Notes: generated by a model not told the origin, from the letters alone. A DNA stretch of 35,237 bases from Pelotomaculum_B sp964543575 (GCA_964543575.1 CAZIYV010000019.1:1-35237), one strand, 5' to 3'; shown: positions 24,901-32,457, counted from the stretch's first letter. Made by a program: numbers and translations.

Positions 24901-25269
24901 GTGATCCGCGTTGAACTGGCCAAAGAGTTGGCAAAGTATTTACCGTGGGAACCTAAAGTGGGTGACCTTACCATTGTCTACGGGGAGGCAGGCGACGAGA
25001 TCATTGAGCCTATCATCCTCAGGCATGAAAAAGAGAAAAAAATAGTTCTTTCCCTGCGCGATGTGGGGGATCTGGTCTGGCTGCCCAGGCTGTCGATGTT
25101 GCTTTATGAACTAAAAATAAGATCGATCCAAGGGTTCTCTTTAAGCTATGACAAAGATGTCGACAAATGGTGTTATAAAGATGAAAAGCTTGAAATCCAT
25201 GAAGACAACCCGGAAGACGCCGCAGCCCTGGCCCTGCTCAGCATGCTCGGGAATAAAGCGCCCTGTTGA
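24901..25269 (+). CDS. Hypothetical protein, 122 aa
   Basis: I do not recognise the family. The protein is soluble and acidic, with no signal peptide or membrane helix. It has mixed alpha/beta character (VELAKELAKYLPWEP, DLTIVYGE, KKIVLSLRDVGDLVWLPRLSMLLYELK) and one Cys at the C-terminal end. The GTG at 24901 follows GAGGAGG about 8 nt upstream, and a TATAAT box lies at 24838-24843 without a clear -35. Flanking terminators on both sides show that it is a single-gene unit. Confidence 0.75.
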   Translation: MIRVELAKELAKYLPWEPKVGDLTIVYGEAGDEIIEPIILRHEKEKKIVLSLRDVGDLVWLPRLSMLLYELKIRSIQGFSLSYDKDVDKWCYKDEKLEIHEDNPEDAAALALLSMLGNKAPC

Positions 25270-25285
25270 TTATTTTCACGATTAG

Positions 25286-25308
25286 ACCGCTGCTTACAGC
25301 GGTTTTTT
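25286..25308 (+). terminator. Rho-independent terminator after the 122-aa gene
   Basis: A 7-bp stem ACCGCTG/CAGCGGT with a CTTA loop and a T-run. Its last bases overlap the stop codon of the convergent Lon-like gene (TAA on the minus strand at 25307-25309). Confidence 0.85.
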
Positions 25309-27742
25309 AGTTTTGACACGGTGTGCAGCTGTTCGTTTTTTTCTCAGTATTGCCTTTGTCAGATTTATTCAGCCCTTCGTTGAATTCCCGCAGCTTCCGG
25401 TCTACCCGACCGAAAACACTATCTTTGGGATAAGTTCCGTCCTCACCGGTCTTTCCGGCCGGTGTGCCGCTCAAAAGCTCGATCCCCTCTTCTATGCTCT
25501 TAACCGCGTATATTTGAAACTGTCCTTTTTTAACCGCCTCTAATATTTCGTCTTTGATCATTAAGTTGTCCACGTTTTGAGCCGGTATTACCACACCCTG
25601 GCTGCCGGTCAGCCCTTTAGCCTTGCACACCTCAAAAAAGCCCTCGACTTTTTCAGTCGCCCCGCCAATAGGCTGTATTTCACCGAACTGGTTAACCGAG
25701 CCGGTAACTGCCAGGTCCTGTTTTACAGGGAGGTCCGCCAGGCTTGACAGGATAGCGTAAAGCTCGGCGCTGGACGCGCTGTCACCTTCCACGCCGCCAT
25801 AAAGCTGCTCAAAGGTAATCTGGGTAGTCAGACCAAGCTGCTTGTCCCGGGCAAACTTGCCGCCCAGGTACCCGGCCAGGGTTAAAACACCTTTAGAATG
25901 AATATTGCCGCTCATCCTGGCTTCCCGCTCAATATTCACAACCCCGCCCCTGCCCATGTAGGTTGTCGCTGTAATCCTTGACGGTCTTCCAAAGGAGTAT
26001 CCACCCGAATCAATCACGTAAAGCCCGTTGACCTGCCCCACCACCTCACCGCTGGTGTCAATCATTATTGTTCCACGGGTGATAAATTCCTGAATTTTCT
26101 CTTCCAGCCTGTTCGAGCGGTAAACTTTTTCATTTATCGCTTTCTCCACGTGAGAGGACTCAACATATTCGGCACTCTCAAGCTGTGCCCAGGACGCGGC
26201 TTCATAAACAACTTCGATCACCTCGTTGAACCTGGTTGACAGCTTTTCCTGGTGCCCCGCCAGCCTGGAACCGTACTCAATTATTCTGGCCAGGCCGTCC
26301 CGGCTGAAGTGTTTCAGGCTCTCCTGCTGACATACTGAATTTACAAAGGAAGCGTACTGGCGCAGGTTTTCAGGCGTCCGGGGCATTTCAGTGTCAAAAT
26401 CAACCTTGACTTTAAAGAGTTTCTGAAAATCCTCATCCAGGTTATAAAGCAGGTGATAAATCTGCGGGCTGCCGATCAAAACAACTTTTACGTCGAGAGA
26501 TATCGGCTCCGGCCTCAAAGTAACCGTCGGCACCAGGCGGTACTGCTCGCCAATATTCTCCACAGTAGCCTGCCGGTACTTGAGCGCTTTCTTTAAAGTG
26601 TCCCAGGTAAAAGGATCGCTGAGCACATCCTTGGCCTGCAGGATCAGGTATCCTCCGTTAGCCCGGTGGATCGCGCCAGGCTTGATCATTAAAAAATCTG
26701 TGCTGAGGGCCATCATCTGGCTCTTGTATTCAATCTTGCCAAAGAGGTTGTAGTAGTTGGAACTGGGCTCGATTACTACCGGGACACCCCCGTTTTTTTC
26801 ATTATTAACGAAAAGGTTTACATTGTAGCGGGCAAAGACATCTGCTTCCTCCTGCGGTATAGGGACACGCGCCTGCCCTGCAGCGGTAGCCGCGCTTTTA
26901 AAAACTTCAAGGTTGTGGGTTATATCCGCCAGATACATATTCAGGTAATCAACGATTGAGGTGAAGCCGTTATACTTATCCAACAGCCTTTGCACCAGAG
27001 GCCCTGCGGCGAAAACAGCAATCTGCTTTTCCAGGGCGGCAATTTCCTCACTCGCTTTCTTTTCCAGCGCCCGCCCGGTGTGAAACGCCTCATCCAGTTT
27101 CTTGTGCAGCCTGCGCCCTATCTCTTCCATCTCCCTGCGGTCCTGGGCCGGGAGTTTTTCATAATCCTCAGGCGATAGCGGCTTGTCGTCCTTTAATGGC
27201 ACAAAAATAATCCCGTTCGGAGTGCGCTTCATGTCAAAGCCGGCGTCCTGAGCCTCAGTCTCTATATCCAGGAAGTAATTCGTCATTTTCTGGTTGACCG
27301 ACTGGACAATCACGTCCTTCTTATTTTCATAATCACCGCCTTCAAAGGCCTTGGGAATGGTGATCCTCAAATCGGACAGCAGCTCTTCCATGTCTTTTTT
27401 AAAGCCGCGGCCCTCTCCCGACGGAAGTGGCACTGCCAGCGGGCGGTCCTTATCGGCAAAATTGTAAATATAACACCAGTCACCGGACCTCGGGACGCCT
27501 GCCGCCGACTGGGTAACAATAGCCTGAACGTAGGTGCTTTTGCCGGTTCCGGGAAGCCCTACAACAAAGATATTATAGCCCGGGGCCTTCATAGCAAGGC
27601 CAAACTGCATAGCCCTGACTGCCCTGTCCTGTCCGATAAAACCGTCAAGAGGCTCAAGATCAGCTGTGGTTTTACAAAAACCAAGCTCATTGCTGTGACA
27701 CACTCTTTTTAGTTTTTCAACCGGAACTTTATGTTTTTCCAT
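25307..27742 (-). CDS. ATP-dependent protease of the Lon-like (LonB/LonC-type) family
   Basis: An 811-aa AAA+ protease. The N-terminal region has a Walker A in VVGLPGTGKSTYVQAI. The ATPase part carries a long insertion with coiled-coil character (about residues 170-300). Conserved blocks NYYNLFGKIEY, GAIHRANGGYLILQAKDVL and VVLIGSPQIYHLLYNLDEDFQKLF follow. The protease domain has the catalytic Ser in EGDSASSAELYAIL (about 655) and Lys in PIGGATEKVEGFFE (about 698). There is no Lon N-terminal substrate domain. ATG 27742 is preferred over GTG 27751 because AGGTGG lies before it. The charged tail ends in TNSCTPCQN. Known relatives degrade misfolded proteins; a specific substrate cannot be read. 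Confidence 0.92.
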   Translation of the reverse strand: MEKHKVPVEKLKRVCHSNELGFCKTTADLEPLDGFIGQDRAVRAMQFGLAMKAPGYNIFVVGLPGTGKSTYVQAIVTQSAAGVPRSGDWCYIYNFADKDRPLAVPLPSGEGRGFKKDMEELLSDLRITIPKAFEGGDYENKKDVIVQSVNQKMTNYFLDIETEAQDAGFDMKRTPNGIIFVPLKDDKPLSPEDYEKLPAQDRREMEEIGRRLHKKLDEAFHTGRALEKKASEEIAALEKQIAVFAAGPLVQRLLDKYNGFTSIVDYLNMYLADITHNLEVFKSAATAAGQARVPIPQEEADVFARYNVNLFVNNEKNGGVPVVIEPSSNYYNLFGKIEYKSQMMALSTDFLMIKPGAIHRANGGYLILQAKDVLSDPFTWDTLKKALKYRQATVENIGEQYRLVPTVTLRPEPISLDVKVVLIGSPQIYHLLYNLDEDFQKLFKVKVDFDTEMPRTPENLRQYASFVNSVCQQESLKHFSRDGLARIIEYGSRLAGHQEKLSTRFNEVIEVVYEAASWAQLESAEYVESSHVEKAINEKVYRSNRLEEKIQEFITRGTIMIDTSGEVVGQVNGLYVIDSGGYSFGRPSRITATTYMGRGGVVNIEREARMSGNIHSKGVLTLAGYLGGKFARDKQLGLTTQITFEQLYGGVEGDSASSAELYAILSSLADLPVKQDLAVTGSVNQFGEIQPIGGATEKVEGFFEVCKAKGLTGSQGVVIPAQNVDNLMIKDEILEAVKKGQFQIYAVKSIEEGIELLSGTPAGKTGEDGTYPKDSVFGRVDRKLREFNEGLNKSDKGNTEKKTNSCTPCQN

Positions 27743-27787
27743 ACTCCCCACCTGCGGCAGCCTCCCGTTTTCATGCTTTTTCTTTTA

Positions 27788-27859
27788 TACATACTACATT
27801 TAAGCCTTCAGTCCTGCTTTTACATACTTTTTACATACTTTTTACATACTTTTTACACG
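27788..27859. repeat. TACATAC repeats in 11-bp register
   Basis: TACATAC starts at 27788, 27821, 27832 and 27843, and a variant TACACG starts at 27854. All positions differ by multiples of 11. The runs of T between them (A-tracts on the other strand) are phased with the helix. The block lies 46-117 bp upstream of the Lon-like gene and just upstream of the 17-codon plus-strand frame, so it may be a curved upstream region or a multi-site operator. Confidence 0.8.
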
Positions 27860-27926
27860 TAAATTTAGAATTTCAAAGCTACTATTCTTCTAAAAGAGAA
27901 AACCGGATAGGAAGGGGGTGATTAAA

Positions 27927-27980
27927 TTGAAGAAGGCGATTCCCATATTTATAGCACTTCACCTGAGCCGCTTGGTTTAG
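27927..27980 (+). CDS. Possible 17-aa peptide
   Basis: TTG at 27927 follows GGAAGGGGGTGAT at good spacing and opens a 17-codon frame, MKKAIPIFIALHLSRLV, ending TAG at 27980. The product is basic then hydrophobic. It is convergent with, and overlaps by 4 nt, the 60-aa gene. The ribosome site is unusually good for noncoding DNA, but no homology can be claimed. Confidence 0.3.
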   Translation: MKKAIPIFIALHLSRLV

Positions 27981-28159
27981 CCGGCATTCAGGCAGTCTAT
28001 CATCTTATTTACTCGTGATTCCAGGCTTTCCACTTCTTGAAGCAGCAATATCGTGTAATCTACATTCTTTCGTTCCATACTTAAATTGAGGTATCCCTTG
28101 ACCACAGTAATTTTATCCAGCAGGTCACTGCAAAAATCAAGCATTAATTTTTTATCCAA
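27977..28159 (-). CDS. 60-aa protein resembling a histidine-kinase dimerization hairpin without the histidine
   Basis: A 60-aa, all-helical protein with no known name. Residues 9-40 (FCSDLLDKITVVKGYLNLSM and beyond) align by eye with the HisKA helix of the kinase encoded upstream (GHEVRNPMTTVKGFLQLFRE): VKG[FY]L-x-L is shared, and the phospho-accepting His is replaced by Ser, next to a Cys. The second half (LLLQEVESLESRVNKMIDCL) matches the second DHp helix. It lacks the SQELD motif of Spo0E phosphatases. TTG 28159 follows GGGGAGG at 7 nt. The kinase terminator lies upstream, so it is a separate unit. An anti-kinase or Spo0B-like role is inferred only. Confidence 0.65.
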   Translation of the reverse strand: MDKKLMLDFCSDLLDKITVVKGYLNLSMERKNVDYTILLLQEVESLESRVNKMIDCLNAG

Positions 28160-28274
28160 AAAATAACCTCCCCATGTACAAATATTTCCTCCAATTCATT
28201 TGGTAATTATCATTACAAGTTGTAAAAGTTTTATGCTTTAGGGGGTAAAAAAAACGGTACTATAACTTCTTACC

Positions 28275-28308
28275 AAAAAAAAAACCTGGCCGGGGTAACC
28301 CAGCCAGG
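28275..28308 (-). terminator. Rho-independent terminator of the sensor kinase gene
   Basis: On the minus strand CCTGGC/GCCAGG arms, extended by TGGG/CCCG pairing, are followed by ten T. A second small hairpin (GCAGG/CCTGC) lies between it and the kinase stop codon. Confidence 0.85.
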
Positions 28309-28349
28309 CCGATATATAAAGGCAGGCCTAATACCTGCTGGTTTTACTG

Positions 28350-30650
28350 CTATTTTTTCACCTTAAACCTGAAACAGAAAGTAGTCCCCCAGGGGCCGGT
28401 ATTAACATCAATTCTGGCATTGTGCTTTGCCGCCAAGCTGTAACACACCGCCAGCCCCAGGCCTGTCCCGTTATCCTTGGTAGTAAAAAAAGGTGTTCCG
28501 AGCTTTTCTAAATCCTCAGCTTTGATACCTGTCCCCTGATCCTGGACAGATAATACAACTTCTCCTTCTTCCTTAAAAGTGCGGATAGTTAAATTTCCTC
28601 CAGGCTGCATGGCTTCCAGGCCATTTCGCACAAGATTTAATATAACCTGGCGCATTTCCTTTTCGTCCAAAAGCAGCATTGGAATATCTTCTAATTCTAA
28701 CGCTACATTGTTATCACTTTTCATAGCATCAGTCTGAATCAGAGGGTATAAGGACTTTATAATCTTGTTAAGGCTTCGTCTATTTAAATCAATCACCTTA
28801 TTTTTTGCAAGAGAAAGAAATTCGCTAATAATAGAGTTTGCCCGGTCGATTTCTTCCACCATCAGATCTAATTGTTCAAAATAATTAGCAAACTCTTTCT
28901 TTTCTCTGAATAACTGTAAAAACCCCTTCACGGTAGTCATTGGGTTTCTGACTTCGTGGCCAATCCCGGCAGCCATTTCTCCGATGAGGTTCAATCTGTC
29001 TAATCGTGCCATCTCATTCTGATATGCTTTTAGCTCGGTTATATCATTCTGAATGGTAAGCAAACACTCTTCACCGTCTATGTTTATTTTACTCCCCGTG
29101 AACATTACATCAAAGACTTCGCCCTCTTTTTTCCTTAGCTTAAAATCTTGTAAAACAACTTCGTTTTCTTGAAGCTGTTTTAACATTTCAACCCGGTCGT
29201 CAGGATTAAACCACAAGTTCAGCTCAATAGAAGAGCGCCCGATCACGTCTTCTTCTGTAAAACCGTTTTCCAGTAAAAATCTTTGATTAACCTTTTTGAT
29301 TTTTCCATCCTTTAAGGAGGTGATTACTAGCGAATAAGGGGCATAATCAAATGCCTTGGAGAAAAGTTCCTGAGATTTACGTAAAGCTTCTTCTGCCATC
29401 ATACGTTCCGTGATGTCTATCCCTGTAACTAATAAACACTTATCACCGTTGAGACTTACAATTTCCAAAGAAAATAATATATTACAAATTTCTCCTGACT
29501 TTTTCACAAATTTAGTTTCAAAACTCTCAATAGAACCCTTTTCAGTGATAGCCCTGATCATATCCTCCCTTTCTTTCTGGTCAAACCAGAATTCTAAAGG
29601 AGAATGGCCTACCAATTCTTCCCGTCTATAACCCAGTGCGTTTGCGAAGCTGTTGTTCACATCGATAAGATTGTTATCTCTAAGCCTGGTTATAGATTTC
29701 ATTGCCGGACTGGAGTGAAAGGCTTTGTAAAATAGCTCCTCAGATTGGCGAAGCGCCAGGTTGGCCTCCTCCAAATCACGGGTACGCTCACTTATAATTT
29801 TTTCCAACTGCTGCTGGTCGCGCGTCAAGACCTCCCCTGCCCGCTTGCGCTCGGTGACATCGTGAGCAATTACAAACGCACCTTTAGGCTTTCCATCCTT
29901 ATAGGTGAATGTTGAATTTAAGACCGTATAGTATTCACGCCCGTCTTTTGTCTTCACTTTGTATTCTATAGAATCATCTGATTCTTGACTGGTCATGCCT
30001 CCTCTAATTCTTTCCTGGAAAGCAATCTTGCCCTGATCATCCAGAAGGTCAAACGGGTTCATCGAAAGGAGTTCTTCTCTGGAATATCCCAGGTAATGAC
30101 ACATGACGTCATTTACGCTTTTGAACCTGGGACCGTGGAAATCTATCTCATAAATGCCTGCAGGCGCGTGTCTGAAAAGCTCTTTGTATCTTTCTTCTGA
30201 TTTTCTAAGATCGTCTTCCATCTGCCGGCGCTCGGTTATTTCCTCGGCTGTTATGCTGACCCCGACGATCTGCCCCTGCCTGTCCTTCAACGGCAACCAG
30301 TTTTCGTTCCAGTACCGCCGCATCCCTGGCTGTGCTGCGGTTATTCCGCTGACATCGAGATCAAGCAGCGGTTCACCGGTTTCAAGGATCTTCCGCATCG
30401 CCGCCTCAGCCTGTTCGCCTATATCTGGGACAACCTGGCTCGGAGTCTTGCCGATATGATCTTCGACCGGCACACCGTTAAGCTCCGCAAAGCGTTTGTT
30501 GAGACGAACCCAGCGGAGTTCAGTATCCAATACACACAGGCCAATGGGTGCCGAATTGTAGATTGCATCAATCTCAGCCAGCTGTTCCGGCAGCGCCTCT
30601 TGTGTACGGGCGCGCAAGGCTTCATCAATGTGCTTACTCTTAACATCCAC
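28350..30650 (-). CDS. Soluble PAS-domain sensor histidine kinase
   Basis: A 766-aa cytoplasmic kinase with no membrane helix. Four PAS domains follow each other: AIYNSAPIGLCVLDTELRWV, ELFRHAPAGIYEIDFHG, KAFHSSPAMKSITRLRDNN and KAFDYAPYSLVITSLKDG, each closing with a DITER-type motif. After them come HisKA with the phospho-acceptor in GIGHEVRNPMTTVKG (His about 565) and HATPase_c with the N box NLVRNGLEAM, G1 DQGTGI and G2 GTGLGL. The architecture is like sporulation kinases (KinA/KinE type). The GTG at 30650 is chosen from AAAGGGGAGG 9 nt upstream. A TATAAT box (minus strand, 30693-30698) lies 43 bp upstream. No response regulator is adjacent, so it is an orphan, perhaps acting on Spo0F or Spo0A. 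Confidence 0.92.
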   Translation of the reverse strand: MDVKSKHIDEALRARTQEALPEQLAEIDAIYNSAPIGLCVLDTELRWVRLNKRFAELNGVPVEDHIGKTPSQVVPDIGEQAEAAMRKILETGEPLLDLDVSGITAAQPGMRRYWNENWLPLKDRQGQIVGVSITAEEITERRQMEDDLRKSEERYKELFRHAPAGIYEIDFHGPRFKSVNDVMCHYLGYSREELLSMNPFDLLDDQGKIAFQERIRGGMTSQESDDSIEYKVKTKDGREYYTVLNSTFTYKDGKPKGAFVIAHDVTERKRAGEVLTRDQQQLEKIISERTRDLEEANLALRQSEELFYKAFHSSPAMKSITRLRDNNLIDVNNSFANALGYRREELVGHSPLEFWFDQKEREDMIRAITEKGSIESFETKFVKKSGEICNILFSLEIVSLNGDKCLLVTGIDITERMMAEEALRKSQELFSKAFDYAPYSLVITSLKDGKIKKVNQRFLLENGFTEEDVIGRSSIELNLWFNPDDRVEMLKQLQENEVVLQDFKLRKKEGEVFDVMFTGSKINIDGEECLLTIQNDITELKAYQNEMARLDRLNLIGEMAAGIGHEVRNPMTTVKGFLQLFREKKEFANYFEQLDLMVEEIDRANSIISEFLSLAKNKVIDLNRRSLNKIIKSLYPLIQTDAMKSDNNVALELEDIPMLLLDEKEMRQVILNLVRNGLEAMQPGGNLTIRTFKEEGEVVLSVQDQGTGIKAEDLEKLGTPFFTTKDNGTGLGLAVCYSLAAKHNARIDVNTGPWGTTFCFRFKVKK

Positions 30651-30880
30651 AGTGATATACCTCCCCTTTAATATTAGACGGGCAAAATGAAAATTATAAT
30701 TGGACACAAGACAACAATTATCCTTCGGGAATATTGTCGGTTAATGACATGTGATAGATTTATTTTGGAGATACTTGCTCTTTAATGTTTATCTCGCTTA
30801 AGTTAGGGTTTAACAATTGAAAATCCTGTAGGAGGGCTGATAGAAGAACTAATTTAGCCTGTATCCAGCATGCATGTTAA

Positions 30881-30947
30881 GGGAATAAGAGATATGTAAA
30901 TTAAGCATTATAAATAGAGCATTATAAAAAAGGAGTTGATTATCAGC
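30881..30947 (+). repeat. Duplicated promoter/leader block, copy 1
   Basis: This stretch is alignable over its whole length with 32553-32616. The shared heart is TTAAGCATKATAAATAGAGCA. It contains two direct GCATTATAA boxes at 30905 and 30919 (14-bp spacing) and ends in AAAGGAGTTGATT before ATG 30948. The 230 bp between it and the kinase start hold no gene that I can support. Confidence 0.8.
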
Positions 30948-31112
30948 ATGTCATCGGATCAAAATAAAAACAAGAAGGACATAATTCGATCCCTCAATTT
31001 GTCACATATTTTTAATAATGGCAAAAAAACAAAAGATATAAATGAAGAAATATATCTTAACGTTAATTTTCCGGATCCGGATAAACTGACGGACACTGAC
31101 AAAAACAGATAA
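30948..31112 (+). CDS. Small 54-aa protein of unknown function
   Basis: ATG at 30948 with AAAGGAG about 12 nt upstream opens 54 codons ending TAA at 31112. The product (MSSDQNKNKKDIIRSLNLSH at its start) is highly charged and polar, with no membrane helix. Its leader is a near copy of the leader of the ABC transporter operon, and its first residues resemble those of the ABC ATPase (MPSEKTQNN), so the duplication may reach into the coding start. AT-rich like the rest of this end of the window. Confidence 0.55.
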   Translation: MSSDQNKNKKDIIRSLNLSHIFNNGKKTKDINEEIYLNVNFPDPDKLTDTDKNR

Positions 31113-31145
31113 ATTTGAACTTTTTTATTTCAGATTTTTCGTGAA

Positions 31146-31201
31146 GTCGAGTAGCCCAAAGGAGTTTCACCTTTAGGTTCTTACAGAACCGTACGTGACA
31201 A
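31146..31201 (-). mobile_element. Group II intron 3'-end remnant (domain V 3' half and domain VI)
   Basis: Read on the minus strand, CACGTACGGTTC (3' strand of domain V) is followed by a TGTAAGAACC linker, a domain VI-like hairpin with a GTGAAAC loop, and the ending CTACTCGAC, which matches the 3' ends of many bacterial group II introns. The 5' strand of domain V, the rest of the intron and its reverse transcriptase are absent, so this is a dead fragment. Confidence 0.6.
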
Positions 31202-31212
31202 TCTCTTGGCCA

Positions 31213-31284
31213 AATAAAGAAAAAGAGACGTTTTTAAAAAAGAGGCTCGCCAGGGAGTAATCCCTGACGAGCTTTTTCTTTATT
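31213..31284. terminator. Large hairpin terminator, probably bidirectional
   Basis: An inner 12-bp stem (31245-31256 with 31261-31272, one A-C mismatch, GTAA loop) is followed on the plus strand by TTTTTCTTT. Outer arms AATAAAGAAAAAG (31213-31225) and CTTTTTCTTTATT (31272-31284) are also perfect complements. On the minus strand CTCTTTTTT follows the stem. It separates the 54-aa gene and the convergent CBO0543-type gene. Confidence 0.85.
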
Positions 31285-31308
31285 GCGTAGTTTCAAAAGT
31301 GCTATAAA

Positions 31309-31863
31309 TTATTGATTGATGCTCGCCTTTTTTAATATATTTATTAAATACTTAAAAACAATTGCTATGGCAATGAATATTGGGAAAGAATAAAAATATT
31401 TCCACTCCAATAAGTCATGATAGTTTAACCATACCAATATTGGTTCTGAAACAAACGAAAATATACCGGATACCACTATGTTAGAAATAATAAATGATTT
31501 CCATGTATGGAAGTATTGATAAATAAGCATATATGCTACTGGGATTACCGAAACATCATAAACTATAAAAACATCTAATAATGGGACAACCTGATAATGA
31601 TATTCCCACAAGTCAAACTCAACACCTATAGCATCAAATAATGATGACATAATCATCACCATAAAGCCGTAAGTCAAGATTTCAAATATTCTCTTGCGGT
31701 CAACGACCTTCCACCAAACTAACCAGGGTATAATAGCCAAGGCTACTAATAACCACCAATGCCAGGTAAATACAATGTCGTTTATCCAACTTTCTCTAAG
31801 GGCTTTATCAGCTTCTTTTTGAAGCTCAGCTTCTTTTATGAAGGAAGGAGCAACTTGGTCCAT
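31309..31863 (-). CDS. CBO0543-family membrane protein
   Basis: A 184-aa integral membrane protein with about five hydrophobic helices. It matches a clostridial/bacillar family named after CBO0543, of unknown function. Recognisable features are WHWWLLVALAIIPWLVWWKVVDRKRIFEILTYG near the N-terminus, a DAIGVEFDLWEYHY loop, YMLIYQYFHTWKSF and SEPILVWLNYHDLLEWKYFYSFPIF. A TGAGG lies 10 nt before ATG 31863; an in-frame TTG at 31872 is less likely. A promoter candidate lies at 31921-31949. Base composition is AT-rich. Confidence 0.8.
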   Translation of the reverse strand: MDQVAPSFIKEAELQKEADKALRESWINDIVFTWHWWLLVALAIIPWLVWWKVVDRKRIFEILTYGFMVMIMSSLFDAIGVEFDLWEYHYQVVPLLDVFIVYDVSVIPVAYMLIYQYFHTWKSFIISNIVVSGIFSFVSEPILVWLNYHDLLEWKYFYSFPIFIAIAIVFKYLINILKKASINQ

Positions 31864-31920
31864 ATGAATCAAACCTCATTTTTGCAGATTTATATAATAC
31901 TCTTTTTATGTTTACCAATA

Positions 31921-31949
31921 AATATAGATTGTTATACTGCTATAATCAA
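31921..31949 (-). promoter_or_regulatory. Candidate promoter of the CBO0543-type gene
   Basis: On the minus strand TTGATT (31944-31949) and TATATT (31921-31926) are 17 bp apart, giving a leader of about 50 nt. Surrounding DNA is AT-rich, so chance matches are possible. Confidence 0.45.
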
Positions 31950-31983
31950 TATTTTGACTATCTTCGGGAAGCAAGGGCGTTCA

Positions 31984-32039
31984 GAAGCAAGGGGACGTTC
32001 TTTTTGCTTCCCCGCTTGCTTCTCAGGATTTTACGCTGA
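31984..32039. repeat. Palindromic dispersed repeat, copy 1 (GAAGCAAGGGGACGTTC family)
   Basis: A 56-bp unit with GAAGCAAGGGG near one end and the complement CCCCGCTTGCTTC inside, followed by TCAGGATTTTACGCTGA. It recurs in the same orientation at 35181-35237 with few differences. A partial extra start (GAAGCAAGGG at 31968) precedes it. Confidence 0.9.
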
Positions 32040-32060
32040 AAAGATGTGGGATAATACGCA

Positions 32061-32092
32061 AAAAAGACTTCCAGAACCCTGGAAGTCTTTTT
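32061..32092 (-). terminator. Terminator adjoining the tRNA-Leu fragment
   Basis: Arms AAAAAGACTTCCAG and CTGGAAGTCTTTTT form a perfect 14-bp stem with a 4-nt loop; the T-run is inside the stem ends and works on either strand. It lies 3 bp beyond the tRNA CCA end, where a tRNA terminator is expected. Confidence 0.85.
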
Positions 32093-32095
32093 AAT

Positions 32096-32157
32096 TGGTG
32101 CCCGAGACCGGAATCGAACCGGTACGGGGAGTTAACCCCGCAGGATTTTAAGTCCCC
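32096..32157 (-). pseudogene. Truncated tRNA-Leu(UAA): 3' half from the anticodon arm to CCA
   Basis: On the minus strand the fragment reads ACTTAAAATCC (anticodon loop with TAA), a long variable arm CGGGG-TTAA-CTCCCCG, the T arm ACCGGTTCGATTCCGGT, the acceptor 3' strand CTCGGGC, A and an encoded CCA. The matching 5' acceptor strand GCCCGAG, the D arm and a proper 5' anticodon strand are missing: the sequence upstream does not fold as a tRNA. The break lies at the anticodon arm, the classic crossover region of tRNA-targeting integrases. Confidence 0.85.
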
Positions 32158-32277
32158 ATTAGCCCTTTAGGTCAAATTAGGTCAGTTCATGAAAGTATTG
32201 TCCTATAAGGTATTTTAGGCTTGCCTTTAGGAATCCTTGGTGTTAAGATATTTGTTTGAAACATAAGGACCAGTTGT

Positions 32278-32457
32278 TTATTCGTCTTCACCAAGTAGAT
32301 TTTTAGCATCAACTTCATTTACTTGACCATCTAACTCTCTAAGGCCGGTACCTTGATGAGTATCTTCCTTGGGAACAGACAGCCTCTTTTTAACTTGATA
32401 CGGATTTTCCGTTAAAGGATTATCTGGTATAAATTTGGGCTCAAATTCCTTTTTCAA
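32278..32457 (-). CDS. Small 59-aa protein of unknown function
   Basis: TTG at 32457 with AAAGG about 9-10 nt upstream opens 59 codons ending TAA at 32278. The product begins MKKEFEPKFIPDNPLTENPY, continues with QVKKRLSVPKEDTHQGTGLR and ends NLLGEDE. It is charged, rich in Pro and Asn, and probably flexible; no membrane helix is present. The codon pattern and clean ribosome site favour a real gene, but I cannot name the family. It lies between the tRNA-Leu scar and the ABC operon and points away from the latter. Confidence 0.6.
   Translation of the reverse strand: MKKEFEPKFIPDNPLTENPYQVKKRLSVPKEDTHQGTGLRELDGQVNEVDAKNLLGEDE

Noticed and set aside
27788..27859. CRISPR array
   Set aside because: The 11-bp units are far too short and there are no spacers.
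28200..28225. Fur-like half palindrome GTAATGATAATTAC upstream of the 60-aa gene
   Set aside because: Only one half matches the Fur consensus, and the AT-rich background makes such matches likely.
32096..32230. Intact tRNA-Leu with a group I intron in the anticodon loop
   Set aside because: Such introns split the anticodon, but here the anticodon loop is continuous and no 5' exon or intron core is found upstream.
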